From assembly GCF_900094705.1 (NCBI RefSeq), contig NZ_FMAR01000010.1, positions 1 to 64,000 on the forward strand: a stretch of 64,000 nucleotides of DNA, given 5' to 3'. The notes below the pieces were generated by a model. The model was not told the origin of the DNA. It saw nothing but the letters and a program-made list of their open reading frames with translations, and searched no databases. The position numbers and the translations under genes are program-made. Source of the DNA: Chitinophaga costaii. GTDB lineage: Bacteria > Bacteroidota > Bacteroidia > Chitinophagales > Chitinophagaceae. Each line of letters starts with the position of its first letter. Position 1 is the stretch's first letter. Shown here piece by piece: positions 8,179-17,490 of the stretch.

Positions 8179-11100
8179 TTAAAAAGTTACGTCTACGCCT
8201 GCCATGTAAGTAGGCATCACGGGTATAGTTCTGTTGGCATATTGCCCGGCAAAATCGTAAGCTTCCGGATCAATACCTACGTTATTCTGGTACCAATGGA
8301 AAGGATTTTTCACTTGCAGGGTAAATTTGGCAGCAGACAGCCTGGTGCCACGCATCACGGAGGCGGGCAGGCTGTAAGACAGGGAAATATCTCTTACTTT
8401 AATGTAATCTGCCTTTAATGTGTTTTTGTCGGATGCATACCAGAGCAATTGGTAGTAGAGGGCACCATTGCCTTTCAGGTCAGGGGCCGGCATAATACCA
8501 GCTTTCTTTTCATCACCAGGTTGGCGCCAAAAATTGGCTGCGCGCCGGTCTATGTTATGGGTAACGCCGCCATAGTCGAGAATGGGTACTACATCGCGCA
8601 TCACATTACCGCCGTTGCCTATGAGGATAATGTTGAGCGTAAGTTGTTTCCAGTTAAAGGTGTTGGTAAGTCCAAAAGTATATGTGGGGCGCATAGTACC
8701 GCTGTACACCAGGCCATTGAAATCTGTCATACCAGATATCAGGCCGCCGGAGGCATCATAGTTTTTAACAATTTTACCTTCAGCATCATATACCAGTGGA
8801 GTACCGTTCGTCGGGTCCAGGCCTGCGTATTTAAAGTTATACATAGCATCCATAGGGCGTCCTATCCGGTTTACACCATATCCTGCTGTAATACTATTAA
8901 CATCCGTGGCATCGGTATTGATCTTCGTCATTTTATTCTTATTATGACTGAAAGACAAGGTGGTGTTCCAGGAGAAATTTTTATGGCGGATGTTTACTGT
9001 ATTCAAAGCCACTTCTATGCCTTTGTTATTCAGGCTGCCAAAGTTGATCAATGCCGTTGTAAACGCATTGGTAGGATCAGTTTTTTGCTGCCCCAGCAGA
9101 TCGCTTGTATTGCGGATATAGTAATCTGCTGAACCAGAAATACGACCGTTGAGAAATCCGAAATCAATGCCAATATTAGTAGTGGCAGTTTTTTCCCATC
9201 TCAGTAATTTATTAGGCGGGTAAATGATATCAGTACCAGCGGCGTTGGTTTCCGGGTCAAAGCTGGCCTTGGCTTGCAAGTAGGGTCCCACCGTACGGGC
9301 CACGTTGCCACCCAGTCCATATGTGGCGCGCAGACTTAGATTACTAAGCCAGTTTACATTTTTCAAAAATTTTTCTTCCGACATTCTCCAACTGGCACCT
9401 ACAGACCAAAGGGGCAGATAACGGTATTTGGGATCAGTGCCAAATAAGTTGGAATTATCTACCCGCGCACTACCCGTAAGGTTATACTTATCATTATAGG
9501 TATAGCCCACATTGCCATAGCCGGATACGTAGCGGTCTTCCCCGTAAGAAAAATTATTGTTGGTGTTATATTGCACGGAATAAGTGCCTTGCAGCGACTC
9601 TGTACCTTTTAGTGAATTGAGGGCTACTTCATCCACCGGCTGAAACTGGAGGTTGTTGTCGCTATACCCCATCCGGAATACAGACGTAGAAGATTGTGCA
9701 ATGGCCCTTCTTTCCGTACCTGCCAGGGCGGTAATATGGTGTTTGCCTCCTCCGAAACTACGGTCGTAGTTTAGCTGGGCACGGACGGTATAAGATTTTG
9801 TATCGCCCCGCGTTTCATATACCTGGCCCCCATCGGGAATATTTTTAACCAGTTCTCCATTGATCAACTGGGCGGCATCGTCGATCGATTCTTTCGTGAA
9901 GTAGGAATTGGCGGAGTAATATTGTTTGTTATAATTTGTGCCGCGTTCTGTTTGATACTTTACATCCAGTGTAAGCCCGGTAATAATCCTGGCGGTAAAT
10001 CCACCCTGTAGGCGGAAATAGTTGGAGGTGTTGTAAAGATCTGCCTTGTCCAGTTCTTCCAGCGGATTGTACGTTTCATCATTAAGACCAAGACTGATCA
10101 AGCGGTTTATTTCATAGGTTGATTTCAGTTTTGTAAAGGGCGCGTAGCTGCCATCGGGGTTTTTAAGCACCTCGTATGGCATATTGCGGTAGTAAGACTC
10201 CGGCGATTCGCGCAGGTAGGTAGATTTTGAAATATTGCTATAAATACCCGCTTCGGCATCCAGCCATTTAAAGACTTTCACCTGATCATGAATGCCCACG
10301 TTCACATGTTGTCCACCGGTGCGGAAGCCATCATCACGGTTGCCTGTATAATTCATCATCAGGCTGTATTGGTGAATATCATTGCCCCCGTTGGCCGAAA
10401 AACTATAACGCTGATTTACCTGGTTACGCATGTAAAGTTTTTCCAACTGACTTTGACCGTTGGCACTGCGCAGGCTATTGAGGGTGCTGTCCAGCGTACT
10501 TTGGCTGATAAGGCCTTGTTCATGGTCATACAAAGCGGTGGTGGCTTTTGGCACACCGCTGCGGTATAAATTGCTATAGGGCTGGTGCCACATATTAAAT
10601 AGTTCCGTTTCCAGGTCCACCATCTGATTAGAATTGAGCAGGTTCATATAACCTGCGTCGGGGATAGGGGTAATGAAAACCGAACTATTGAAATTAATGC
10701 GTGGCTTATGGTTATTGCCTTGACGGGTGGTGATGGAAATTACGCCGTTAGCAGCGCGGGTGCCATAAATGGAGGAGGCCGCGGCGTCTTTCAACACCGT
10801 TACATTTATCACATCGGAAGGATTAATAAAATCCAGGTCGCCCTCGTAAGGAAATCCATCCACCACATAGAGGGGCGATTGGGTACCATACAGTGTGGCA
10901 ATGCCGCGGATATTGACACTGCCATTGCTCATGAAAAGCCCTGGCACCGTTCCTTCCAGCCGGTCCATGATGCTGGTTTCCATCCGTGCGCTCAGCGCTT
11001 TCTCGGTAATAATGCCGAAGGAGCCGGTAGCGCGTTCTTTGGGGATAGACTGATAACCGGTATTGGCCGTAACACTCAGTCCATCCAGGCTGGAAGTAGC

Positions 11101-11736
11101 CCCAGATAAGACCACATTACCGAGGTTGCCAGATTGCAACATGGCGGGAGTAATAACTATTTCCTTGGTTTTGTAACCAATAAAGCTGATGTGAATCACC
11201 ATGCCTTCATGAACGGATAAGGTAAAGTTTCCCGTTGCATTGGTGATGGTGGATTGTTGGCTGCCCACTACCATAATTGTAGCGCCAATGAGGGGAATGC
11301 CAGTGCTATCAGTTACATGGCCGGTAACGGGTCCGTTTGCCGGCGGCGCTTCCTCCGTGGGGGCCAGCGGGGCCGTTTTACTATATAACATAATTGTGTT
11401 ACCAGCAATCTTGTAACTAATAGGCTGGTCTTTCAGCAACAAATCCAGGAAGCCCGTGAGCGGCATGTTCTGTACGGATACAGATACTGCGCCGGCTTGT
11501 TTTAGTAACGTTGATTTGCCCCATACTACAAAACCCGTTTGCTGCTTAATGGCAGCAAATACCTTTTCCATGGGCACGGCCCGTCCGGAGAAAGTAATGG
11601 ATTGCGAAAAAGAAGCGGCGGAAACATGCAGACAAATGGCAAGCAGTAGTGCGGTTGTAAATCTCATAATCCGGAGCATTTTGGTGGGGAGCCGGCATGG
11701 CACATCCCAACGGCTCCAATAAGCAGTTTTTTGCAT
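8179..11736 (-). CDS. SusC/RagA TonB-dependent receptor with STN signalling domain
   Basis: 1185 residues. After a signal sequence (around residues 24-46) come an STN domain (about 47-115, KVFAAIKQQTGFVVWGKSTL), a carboxypeptidase-like beta sandwich (about 137-210, GHVTDSTGIPLIGATIMV), a plug with the hallmark IPKERATGSFGII and SPLYVVDGFPYEGDLDFINP, and a large beta barrel. The STN domain is the part that contacts a FecR-type anti-sigma factor, which fits the FecR and sigma genes just upstream. Together with SusD it imports a ligand across the outer membrane using TonB. The start at 11736 gives a long but usual basic N-terminus; an internal ATG near residue 25 is possible. Confidence 0.95.
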   Translation of the reverse strand: MQKTAYWSRWDVPCRLPTKMLRIMRFTTALLLAICLHVSAASFSQSITFSGRAVPMEKVFAAIKQQTGFVVWGKSTLLKQAGAVSVSVQNMPLTGFLDLLLKDQPISYKIAGNTIMLYSKTAPLAPTEEAPPANGPVTGHVTDSTGIPLIGATIMVVGSQQSTITNATGNFTLSVHEGMVIHISFIGYKTKEIVITPAMLQSGNLGNVVLSGATSSLDGLSVTANTGYQSIPKERATGSFGIITEKALSARMETSIMDRLEGTVPGLFMSNGSVNIRGIATLYGTQSPLYVVDGFPYEGDLDFINPSDVINVTVLKDAAASSIYGTRAANGVISITTRQGNNHKPRINFNSSVFITPIPDAGYMNLLNSNQMVDLETELFNMWHQPYSNLYRSGVPKATTALYDHEQGLISQSTLDSTLNSLRSANGQSQLEKLYMRNQVNQRYSFSANGGNDIHQYSLMMNYTGNRDDGFRTGGQHVNVGIHDQVKVFKWLDAEAGIYSNISKSTYLRESPESYYRNMPYEVLKNPDGSYAPFTKLKSTYEINRLISLGLNDETYNPLEELDKADLYNTSNYFRLQGGFTARIITGLTLDVKYQTERGTNYNKQYYSANSYFTKESIDDAAQLINGELVKNIPDGGQVYETRGDTKSYTVRAQLNYDRSFGGGKHHITALAGTERRAIAQSSTSVFRMGYSDNNLQFQPVDEVALNSLKGTESLQGTYSVQYNTNNNFSYGEDRYVSGYGNVGYTYNDKYNLTGSARVDNSNLFGTDPKYRYLPLWSVGASWRMSEEKFLKNVNWLSNLSLRATYGLGGNVARTVGPYLQAKASFDPETNAAGTDIIYPPNKLLRWEKTATTNIGIDFGFLNGRISGSADYYIRNTSDLLGQQKTDPTNAFTTALINFGSLNNKGIEVALNTVNIRHKNFSWNTTLSFSHNKNKMTKINTDATDVNSITAGYGVNRIGRPMDAMYNFKYAGLDPTNGTPLVYDAEGKIVKNYDASGGLISGMTDFNGLVYSGTMRPTYTFGLTNTFNWKQLTLNIILIGNGGNVMRDVVPILDYGGVTHNIDRRAANFWRQPGDEKKAGIMPAPDLKGNGALYYQLLWYASDKNTLKADYIKVRDISLSYSLPASVMRGTRLSAAKFTLQVKNPFHWYQNNVGIDPEAYDFAGQYANRTIPVMPTYMAGVDVTF

Positions 11737-11797
11737 AGATTTGCAATGTTTGGTTGTAAAAATGGGAGGTCTCTAACCCGGTTTCAATCAGCCAGGC

Positions 11798-11852
11798 AAC
11801 CTTTGAGTTATCAAAGGTTTAGGGGAAGTGTTAGCCGCACTTCCTTTTTTTT
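11798..11852. promoter_or_regulatory. Two hairpins between FecR and SusC genes
   Basis: AACCTTTGA/TCAAAGGTT (11798-11806 and 11811-11819) has a 4-base loop. GGAAGTG/CACTTCC (11824-11830 and 11838-11844) is followed on the plus strand by eight T. Read in the direction of the operon (minus strand) neither stem has a T tail, so they are not simple terminators for FecR transcripts. They could act as a leader structure of the SusC transcript or protect its 5' end. Confidence 0.45.
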
Positions 11853-11933
11853 GCCGGTCGATATCTGCCTTTATTTATTATTTGTTTGGTATAGCGAAAT
11901 AGATGTTTGGTGTCATAAAAATAATTTATACAA

Positions 11934-13130
11934 TCAGGGCATTACTACCAGGCGGCGCCCGGTTTCCAGCCGGAAATGCACGTCCGATCTTTCCAGGCCG
12001 GTGAGTACATCCGATAGTTGCAGGTTGCGGCTCATTTCCCCGAAAAATTTCACTTCCGGCACTTCGCCTTCATATACTACTTCCAGGTTATACCAACGTT
12101 CCAACTGCCGCATCATTTCTTTTAATCCCACATCGTCAAAATTAAACAGCCCGCTTTTCCAGGCCACCGCCCGCTCTACATTGGCCTCCTCCAGTAATTT
12201 TAATGCATTACCGGCCAACTGGGCCTGCTGGTTGGGTTTCAGGATCACCTTATGCCCCGGATCACTGGTGAGGGATACCCGCACGGCTCCATCTATCAAT
12301 GTAGTATAACTATTTTTTTCATTGGCATAGGCGCTCACATTAAAGCTAGTACCCAGCACTTCCACTTCCATTTGTTTATTCACCTTTACTTTAAAAGGTT
12401 TCGCGGCATTTTTCGTTACTTCAAAATACCCTTCCCCGGTGAGATTCACCACCCGCTCTCCTCCACCAAAGGCCACTGGAAATTGCAGGGAACTGGCGGC
12501 ATTGAGCCATACCTTACTGCCATCTGGCAACACCATGGCATATTGCCGTCCTTTGGGCGTAGTAATGGTATTGTATTCCATACGATCCGCCGTAGCGGTT
12601 CCTGGCAGGTATTGCAAGGTATCATGTTGCAGCACCAGGCTGGTTCCATTTTGCTGGGTAATTACGCCATTGCCAAGGCTATCCAGTGTGATCTGCGACC
12701 CATTTGCCAGGGTAAGTACTGCTCCATTATGGCCCGGGGCTACGTCCGGCAATTTTGTGACCGCTACCACAGGTGCCAGCCCATGCCGGTGAACACGTTG
12801 AAGCATCCAGGTGCCCGCGCCCAGCAGTAATAATAAGGCGGCGGCCCATCCGGCCCGGCGCAGGAAAGGCCTGTTGCGCAGGGGTATTATGCGGGTGGCC
12901 GGCAGCTTGTCGGCCATTAAAATCTGGTCGGCCACCTGCATCCACTGCTCAGCATCGTACGCAGGCAATGCCGGGTCTTGCTGCGCCAGTAACCGGGCTT
13001 CTGCCTGGTCTATCAAAGCGCTGCCTGGGTCTGCCTTTATGAGATGGCTCAGTTCCTGCAACTCTTCTTCCGAAGCAGTATGGGTGGCCAGGCGGTCCAG
13101 TAAATATTGTAAACGGGTATTTTGTTCCAT
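11934..13130 (-). CDS. FecR family anti-sigma factor
   Basis: 398 residues. A cytoplasmic N-terminal part (1-85) is followed by one membrane helix (about 89-108, AGWAAALLLLLGAGTWML), the FecR domain (about 185-285, TPKGRQYAMVLPDGSKVWLN; GEGYFEVTKNAAKPFKVKV) and a C-terminal DUF4974/STN-like part (WKSGLFNFDDVGLKEMMRQL). FecR proteins hold the ECF sigma factor at the inner membrane and release it when the STN domain of the loaded receptor touches the periplasmic part. It stands between its likely sigma factor and SusC. Confidence 0.95.
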   Translation of the reverse strand: MEQNTRLQYLLDRLATHTASEEELQELSHLIKADPGSALIDQAEARLLAQQDPALPAYDAEQWMQVADQILMADKLPATRIIPLRNRPFLRRAGWAAALLLLLGAGTWMLQRVHRHGLAPVVAVTKLPDVAPGHNGAVLTLANGSQITLDSLGNGVITQQNGTSLVLQHDTLQYLPGTATADRMEYNTITTPKGRQYAMVLPDGSKVWLNAASSLQFPVAFGGGERVVNLTGEGYFEVTKNAAKPFKVKVNKQMEVEVLGTSFNVSAYANEKNSYTTLIDGAVRVSLTSDPGHKVILKPNQQAQLAGNALKLLEEANVERAVAWKSGLFNFDDVGLKEMMRQLERWYNLEVVYEGEVPEVKFFGEMSRNLQLSDVLTGLERSDVHFRLETGRRLVVMP

Positions 13131-13237
13131 TTAATGTCTGGTGATACAGGTAAACGAATACGGTGTATACCCTTTCCTTTTATATCAGACAACTGAGCGG
13201 GAAAATGGTACCGAAAAAAGTAAAGATTATTTTTTCG

Positions 13238-13819
13238 TTAAAGGAGTAAGTCGATCAGCAAGGCCAGCAGCAGCGGGTAGCCGGCATGTTGCAGGGAAAG
13301 CCGGATATTTTTAAGGGCCATGACCAGCAGGTTCTTCACAGTACTCACGGCCAGGTTCATCTCCCCGGCAATGTCGGTGGCGCTAAGTCCCTGCTCCCGG
13401 CTCAGGCGGTAAATTATCCGTTGTTTCTCCGGCAGTTGCTGCACGGCAGCGTTCAAAAAACCAAGTAGCTGGCGAAAGTCGGTTAGCTCGCCGGCAGACA
13501 GTCCTTTGGCGGCCAATTCGGCCTGATACTCTACTTTGTCCATCACTTTATCCCGGATGGCTTGCCGGCGCACATAATTTACGGAAAGGAAGAAGCAGAT
13601 TTTTTTTATCCAGGCCCCGGGATGTTGAAGTTCGGAAAGCTGGTCGCGGTTGATCCATATTTTTAAAAAAGTATCCTGCACGATGTCGTCTGCTACGGCC
13701 ACCGATCCGGTAATGCGCGCCGCCATGGCCTGGAAGCGCGGGGCAAACAGTTCAAACAGGCTCCGGAAAGCGGCTTCATCTCCAGCGGCCACGCGCCTAA
13801 AAAGATCAGGAGCCTCCAT
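13238..13819 (-). CDS. ECF sigma-70 factor of the SusC/SusD locus
   Basis: About 193 residues from the ATG at 13819; a longer form would begin with TTG at 13837. Region 2 (GDEAAFRSLFELFAPRFQAM; DDIVQDTFLKIWINRDQL) and region 4 (LPEKQRIIYRLSREQGLSAT; STVKNLLVMALKNIRLSL) are both present. It is the first gene of the sigma-FecR-SusC-SusD series, 107 bases before FecR. It would direct RNA polymerase to this uptake locus when FecR is signalled. The C-terminal hydrophobic tail (PLLLALLIDLLL) is common in Bacteroidota SigW-like factors. Confidence 0.95.
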   Translation of the reverse strand: MEAPDLFRRVAAGDEAAFRSLFELFAPRFQAMAARITGSVAVADDIVQDTFLKIWINRDQLSELQHPGAWIKKICFFLSVNYVRRQAIRDKVMDKVEYQAELAAKGLSAGELTDFRQLLGFLNAAVQQLPEKQRIIYRLSREQGLSATDIAGEMNLAVSTVKNLLVMALKNIRLSLQHAGYPLLLALLIDLLL

Positions 13820-14098
13820 AAAATGACCGACACTCAATTATCATAAATTATAAATGAATAGATGCATATACGACGGGGAAACGCCCATCGTTACCCTGGT
13901 TATTGGTTGATATTAATCACACGTTAGTTTGCCAATCCTCCGTATTCGTAGTGTATAAAAGTCTGAACAAGTTATAATAATAATGAGAATATTTTCCAGC
14001 GAATGCGGAAATACGGACGCAGGGCTGTTATGGCGGCGCCGTACCAAACGCATAAGGCAACGGTTTAGGAGAACAATATAATAAAAAAGCCCGGTGAC

Positions 14099-15751
14099 CT
14101 ACGTTCGTATATAATCGAGCAACGCCAGCGCCGCATTATTCCCTTGATAAAACGCTTCTTCAAAAATAGAAATGCCACTCAGGTCAGAATGGGCGAAGAA
14201 AACATTTGGATAACCACTCCGGCGCGCCGCGGCAATGGCATCGCTGGTAATAAAACCGGTGTGGGGCCGGATCATACCGTGCCCCCATACCCACACATCG
14301 ATAGTACGCAACTGTGCATGAATACCAGGATGTACGGTTTCCAGATCGTCTGTGATCAGTTTTACCCAATGGGCATGAGACAGGCCCAGTGCATACCGCC
14401 GGGAGTCTGCCGGCGATAAATGATCCAAGGGCAGGTAATAGGTGAGCACCTGCTTCTCCGGCGCTTCCTGCGTAATGCTTTGCTGCTGGGCGTTTACATA
14501 TCCCAGCGATCGGCTGTTGTACATCACATTATCCCAGCAAAGTGGGTAGCCGCGGGATTCCGGCAGTTTGTCCAGCGTCAGGTTGGCAACTAACCACGGC
14601 GAGTACACGAACTGATGGTCGTATTGCCCGGCGGGCAGCAAACGCTGGGTAACAAATTGCGGGGTGGCCATTATACAAGCCTTCGCCACTATACGTTTCG
14701 TGGTACCGGTGGCCACCTCAAAATAATCCACCTGCACTTCGCGGCCCTGCGGTGTCACTTTATATGCCAGGCCATTGGTTTGAAGGTTGTTATTGCTGAA
14801 CTGTTGTAAATGCTGCACCAGCCGGCCATTTCCCTGTGGCCAGGTTAATACTGCCGCGCTATCCGCGTTGGCAGATTTGCCCTTACGGCTGGCGAAATAA
14901 TGCAGGCCTGCCCAGGCGCTCACCACGGGAATACCCGCTCCAAAGTCGTCCCGGCAACAATAGTCCAGGTACCAGTATAACTCTTCGGAACGATAACCCT
15001 GTTGTTGCAGGTAATCTTTCATACACAAGTTATCCAGTTGCAGGTAGGCCGCATCCCGGGAGCTGCGGGCCATGGGAATATCAAACGCGTACAAACCATC
15101 ACTCCCCCGCTGCCACCGCAATTTTTCCATATCGGCAAAAAAGCGTTTGAACTCCGCGAGTGCCGCCTCGCCCACGCCGAACTGCGGCACCAGCCCTTCC
15201 TGCCACCGGTTGTGAATGAACAGGCGTTCCTGCGGATCATAACACAGATCCGTTTCATTATACATGGGCAGGCAATCGGCGGTATAACCGGTGAGGATAC
15301 CTGCTTCCTGTAGAAGGTCCAGCAGTGGCTGGTTTTCGAGGTTCGGCAACGGCAGGTAGTGCGCGCCCAATGGGTAAGCGGAAAAAGCGTTCCGGCCAAA
15401 ACCGGCATTACCACCGGCGTGCTGCTCCAGTTCCAATATCTTATAGTTATGGCATCCGTTGTGGTGCAACATACGGGCCGCGGAAAGGCCTGCCACGCCG
15501 CTGCCAATGATCACCGCATCCACCGTTTCCGTATGCATAGGCGCCGCAAATCCCCCTTCCCGTATTTTGTGGCCAACAGCAGCGGAGGCCCCGTAAATGC
15601 GGCCCTGGATATGCCCGTATTGATCTTTTTTTGCTTCACAGGCAACAAACTGCGGCAATGTTACACCCGCCCCTGCGATAAGGGCCATGTACCGCAAAAA
15701 GTCTTTGCGGGTAAGCGGTTTATTCCTGGTATTTTCCCCATTCATCTTCAA
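14099..15751 (-). CDS. FAD-dependent oxidoreductase, amine-oxidase-like, exported
   Basis: 550 residues. The N-terminus carries LTRKDFLRYMALIAGAGV, close to a twin-arginine signal but with RK in place of RR, followed by a possible lipobox QFVAC. The dinucleotide fold begins near residue 82 (AVIIGSGVAGLSAARMLHHN) and ELEQHAGGNAG is the ribose-binding continuation. The C-terminal end (NVFFAHSDLSGISIFEEAFY) closes the FAD site as in amine oxidases and phytoene desaturases. Its start overlaps the spermidine synthase stop by 32 bases, so translation is coupled. The polyamine context suggests an amine or polyamine substrate outside the cytoplasm; this is inference. Confidence 0.8.
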   Translation of the reverse strand: MKMNGENTRNKPLTRKDFLRYMALIAGAGVTLPQFVACEAKKDQYGHIQGRIYGASAAVGHKIREGGFAAPMHTETVDAVIIGSGVAGLSAARMLHHNGCHNYKILELEQHAGGNAGFGRNAFSAYPLGAHYLPLPNLENQPLLDLLQEAGILTGYTADCLPMYNETDLCYDPQERLFIHNRWQEGLVPQFGVGEAALAEFKRFFADMEKLRWQRGSDGLYAFDIPMARSSRDAAYLQLDNLCMKDYLQQQGYRSEELYWYLDYCCRDDFGAGIPVVSAWAGLHYFASRKGKSANADSAAVLTWPQGNGRLVQHLQQFSNNNLQTNGLAYKVTPQGREVQVDYFEVATGTTKRIVAKACIMATPQFVTQRLLPAGQYDHQFVYSPWLVANLTLDKLPESRGYPLCWDNVMYNSRSLGYVNAQQQSITQEAPEKQVLTYYLPLDHLSPADSRRYALGLSHAHWVKLITDDLETVHPGIHAQLRTIDVWVWGHGMIRPHTGFITSDAIAAARRSGYPNVFFAHSDLSGISIFEEAFYQGNNAALALLDYIRT

Positions 15752-17240
15752 AGTATTGCACCAGCACCTGGTTGTTTAAGTGATTGGCCAGCACCGGGCG
15801 TTTGGCCATATCGGCGGTAAACTGGCACATTTGCGGGAATACATCGGCGGCAAAATAGCGCAACCCGGCGGGTAACGAATGATGGTGGCCCACCAGCCCT
15901 GTTGGCGATGCCATGACATAACCCCATTCGCCAAACGAAGGCACATAAGTATGATAGGCCTGTGTGTGATACCCACAGTCATGTAACGTTGCATCCACAC
16001 ACCAGAAAGCCTTCGGGGCCACAAAAGGTGAAGTGGACTGCACCACGATCACGCTGCTATCGGTCAGTGAATGGCGTAGCTGGCGATAAAAAGCAGTGGT
16101 ATATAATTTACCAACGGCATAATTACCAGGATCGGGGAAGTCCACGAAAGCCACATCATACAGGGTTTTATTGGTCTTTAACCACTGGAAGGCATCTGCA
16201 TTGATCACCTGTAGTTTGGGCGATTGAAGCGAATGATGATTCAGTTCCGCCAGCATGGAACTTTGGCGGAAGAGGCGAGTCATGCTGGGGTCAAGGTCCA
16301 CCAGCGTAATAATTTCCACATCCGGATATTTCAGGATCTCGCGGGCGGCCATGCCATCCCCTCCTCCCAGGATTAATACACGGGTATGTTCCGGGCTGTA
16401 CATCATAGCCGGATGCACCAGTGCTTCGTGATAACGGTATTCATCCACGGAGCTGAACTGCAGGTTGCCATTGAGGTACAGGCGCAGATCCAGCTTACTG
16501 CGGGTGATGACGATCCGCTGGTAAGGCGATGAATGGGAAAAGATCACCGGGTCGCGAAACGCTTCGCTTTCCGAGAAGGTCATGATCTTATCTGCCCACC
16601 AGAAAATGCCGGTCAGTAACACGATCACACCTACCGCCTTGAATTGCAGATAACGCGCCCATTTCACTTCCTCCCTGAATTTCACACATACCACGATCGC
16701 AACCACCACATTTAAAATACCGAAGAAACAGGAAGTGCGGATCAGCCCAAAGTAAGGCACCAGCAGCAGTGGGAACACAATAGAGGCCAGCAGTGCGCCA
16801 ATATAATCAAAGGTAAATACCCGTGATACCAGGTCGCGAAAGGCATACCGGTTCTTTAATATATTCATCAGCAGGGGCAACTCCAGGCCCACCAAAATAC
16901 CCGTAAGCCCTACCAGTAAATACAACACTAGGCGGAAAGACGCCGCATGTTCAAACACCAGGAAAAGCACGGCGGAGCTAATGCCGCCGATGAGCCCTAC
17001 CAATATTTCCAGTTGAATAAACCAACTGAGTAATTCCCTCCTGAAAAAACGCGAAAGATAGGCGCCAATGCCCATCGAAAACAAATAAGCCCCGATGATG
17101 GTGGAAAACTGGGTAATGGAATCACCTAGCAGGTAACTGGCCAATGTACCCGCCACCAGTTCATAAATGAGCCCGCAGGTGGCAATGATAAAAACAGACA
17201 ATAACAACAAAAACTCCAATGGCCGCACCATTTTAATCAT
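15720..17240 (-). CDS. Membrane-fused spermidine synthase-like aminopropyltransferase
   Basis: 506 residues. Residues 1-215 have about seven membrane helices. The rest is a spermidine synthase fold: YQRIVITRSKLDLRLYLNG, DEYRYHEALVHPAM, the nucleoside-binding ILGGGDGMAAREILKYPDVE and the acidic site FVDFPDPGNYAVGKLYTTAF. The catalytic aspartates of the family are in place. Spermidine synthases move an aminopropyl group from decarboxylated AdoMet to putrescine or another amine. An AdoMet decarboxylase is encoded at the head of the same operon, which would supply the donor. The membrane domain may bring the reaction to a lipid or transported amine. Confidence 0.9.
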   Translation of the reverse strand: MIKMVRPLEFLLLLSVFIIATCGLIYELVAGTLASYLLGDSITQFSTIIGAYLFSMGIGAYLSRFFRRELLSWFIQLEILVGLIGGISSAVLFLVFEHAASFRLVLYLLVGLTGILVGLELPLLMNILKNRYAFRDLVSRVFTFDYIGALLASIVFPLLLVPYFGLIRTSCFFGILNVVVAIVVCVKFREEVKWARYLQFKAVGVIVLLTGIFWWADKIMTFSESEAFRDPVIFSHSSPYQRIVITRSKLDLRLYLNGNLQFSSVDEYRYHEALVHPAMMYSPEHTRVLILGGGDGMAAREILKYPDVEIITLVDLDPSMTRLFRQSSMLAELNHHSLQSPKLQVINADAFQWLKTNKTLYDVAFVDFPDPGNYAVGKLYTTAFYRQLRHSLTDSSVIVVQSTSPFVAPKAFWCVDATLHDCGYHTQAYHTYVPSFGEWGYVMASPTGLVGHHHSLPAGLRYFAADVFPQMCQFTADMAKRPVLANHLNNQVLVQYFEDEWGKYQE

Positions 17241-17249
17241 CTCAGGAAA

Positions 17250-17489
17250 TTATTTATGATAAAAATGATTCACGCCATGATTACCGTTGCGTGGGCCGCT
17301 GCCTGGCTGCCACTTTTCGGTGGTAGCGCAATTGCAGATGCGATACCCGTAATAATTGCTAAGCAACAGTATGACCGTAAATAAACCTACAACAACGACA
17401 ATTATTTTGTCCTTCTGCCAAAGATCCTTTGCGAACTTAATAAGACGCGCTTTTACTGCAGGTATTTTTGAGAATATATCCAGTTCCAT
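17250..17489 (-). CDS. Small single-pass membrane protein in the polyamine operon
   Basis: 79 residues from the ATG at 17489, which is one base after the stop of the DUF4178 gene and so preferred over an upstream start at 17579 inside that gene. A basic amphipathic stretch (VKARLIKFAKDLWQKDK) precedes one membrane helix (residues 29-48, IIVVVVGLFTVILLLSNYYG). A short tail holds two cysteines (RICNCATTEKW) and many Gly, Asn and His residues. No family is recognised. The tight spacing on both sides makes it a member of the operon. Confidence 0.65.
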   Translation of the reverse strand: MELDIFSKIPAVKARLIKFAKDLWQKDKIIVVVVGLFTVILLLSNYYGYRICNCATTEKWQPGSGPRNGNHGVNHFYHK

Positions 17490-17490
17490 G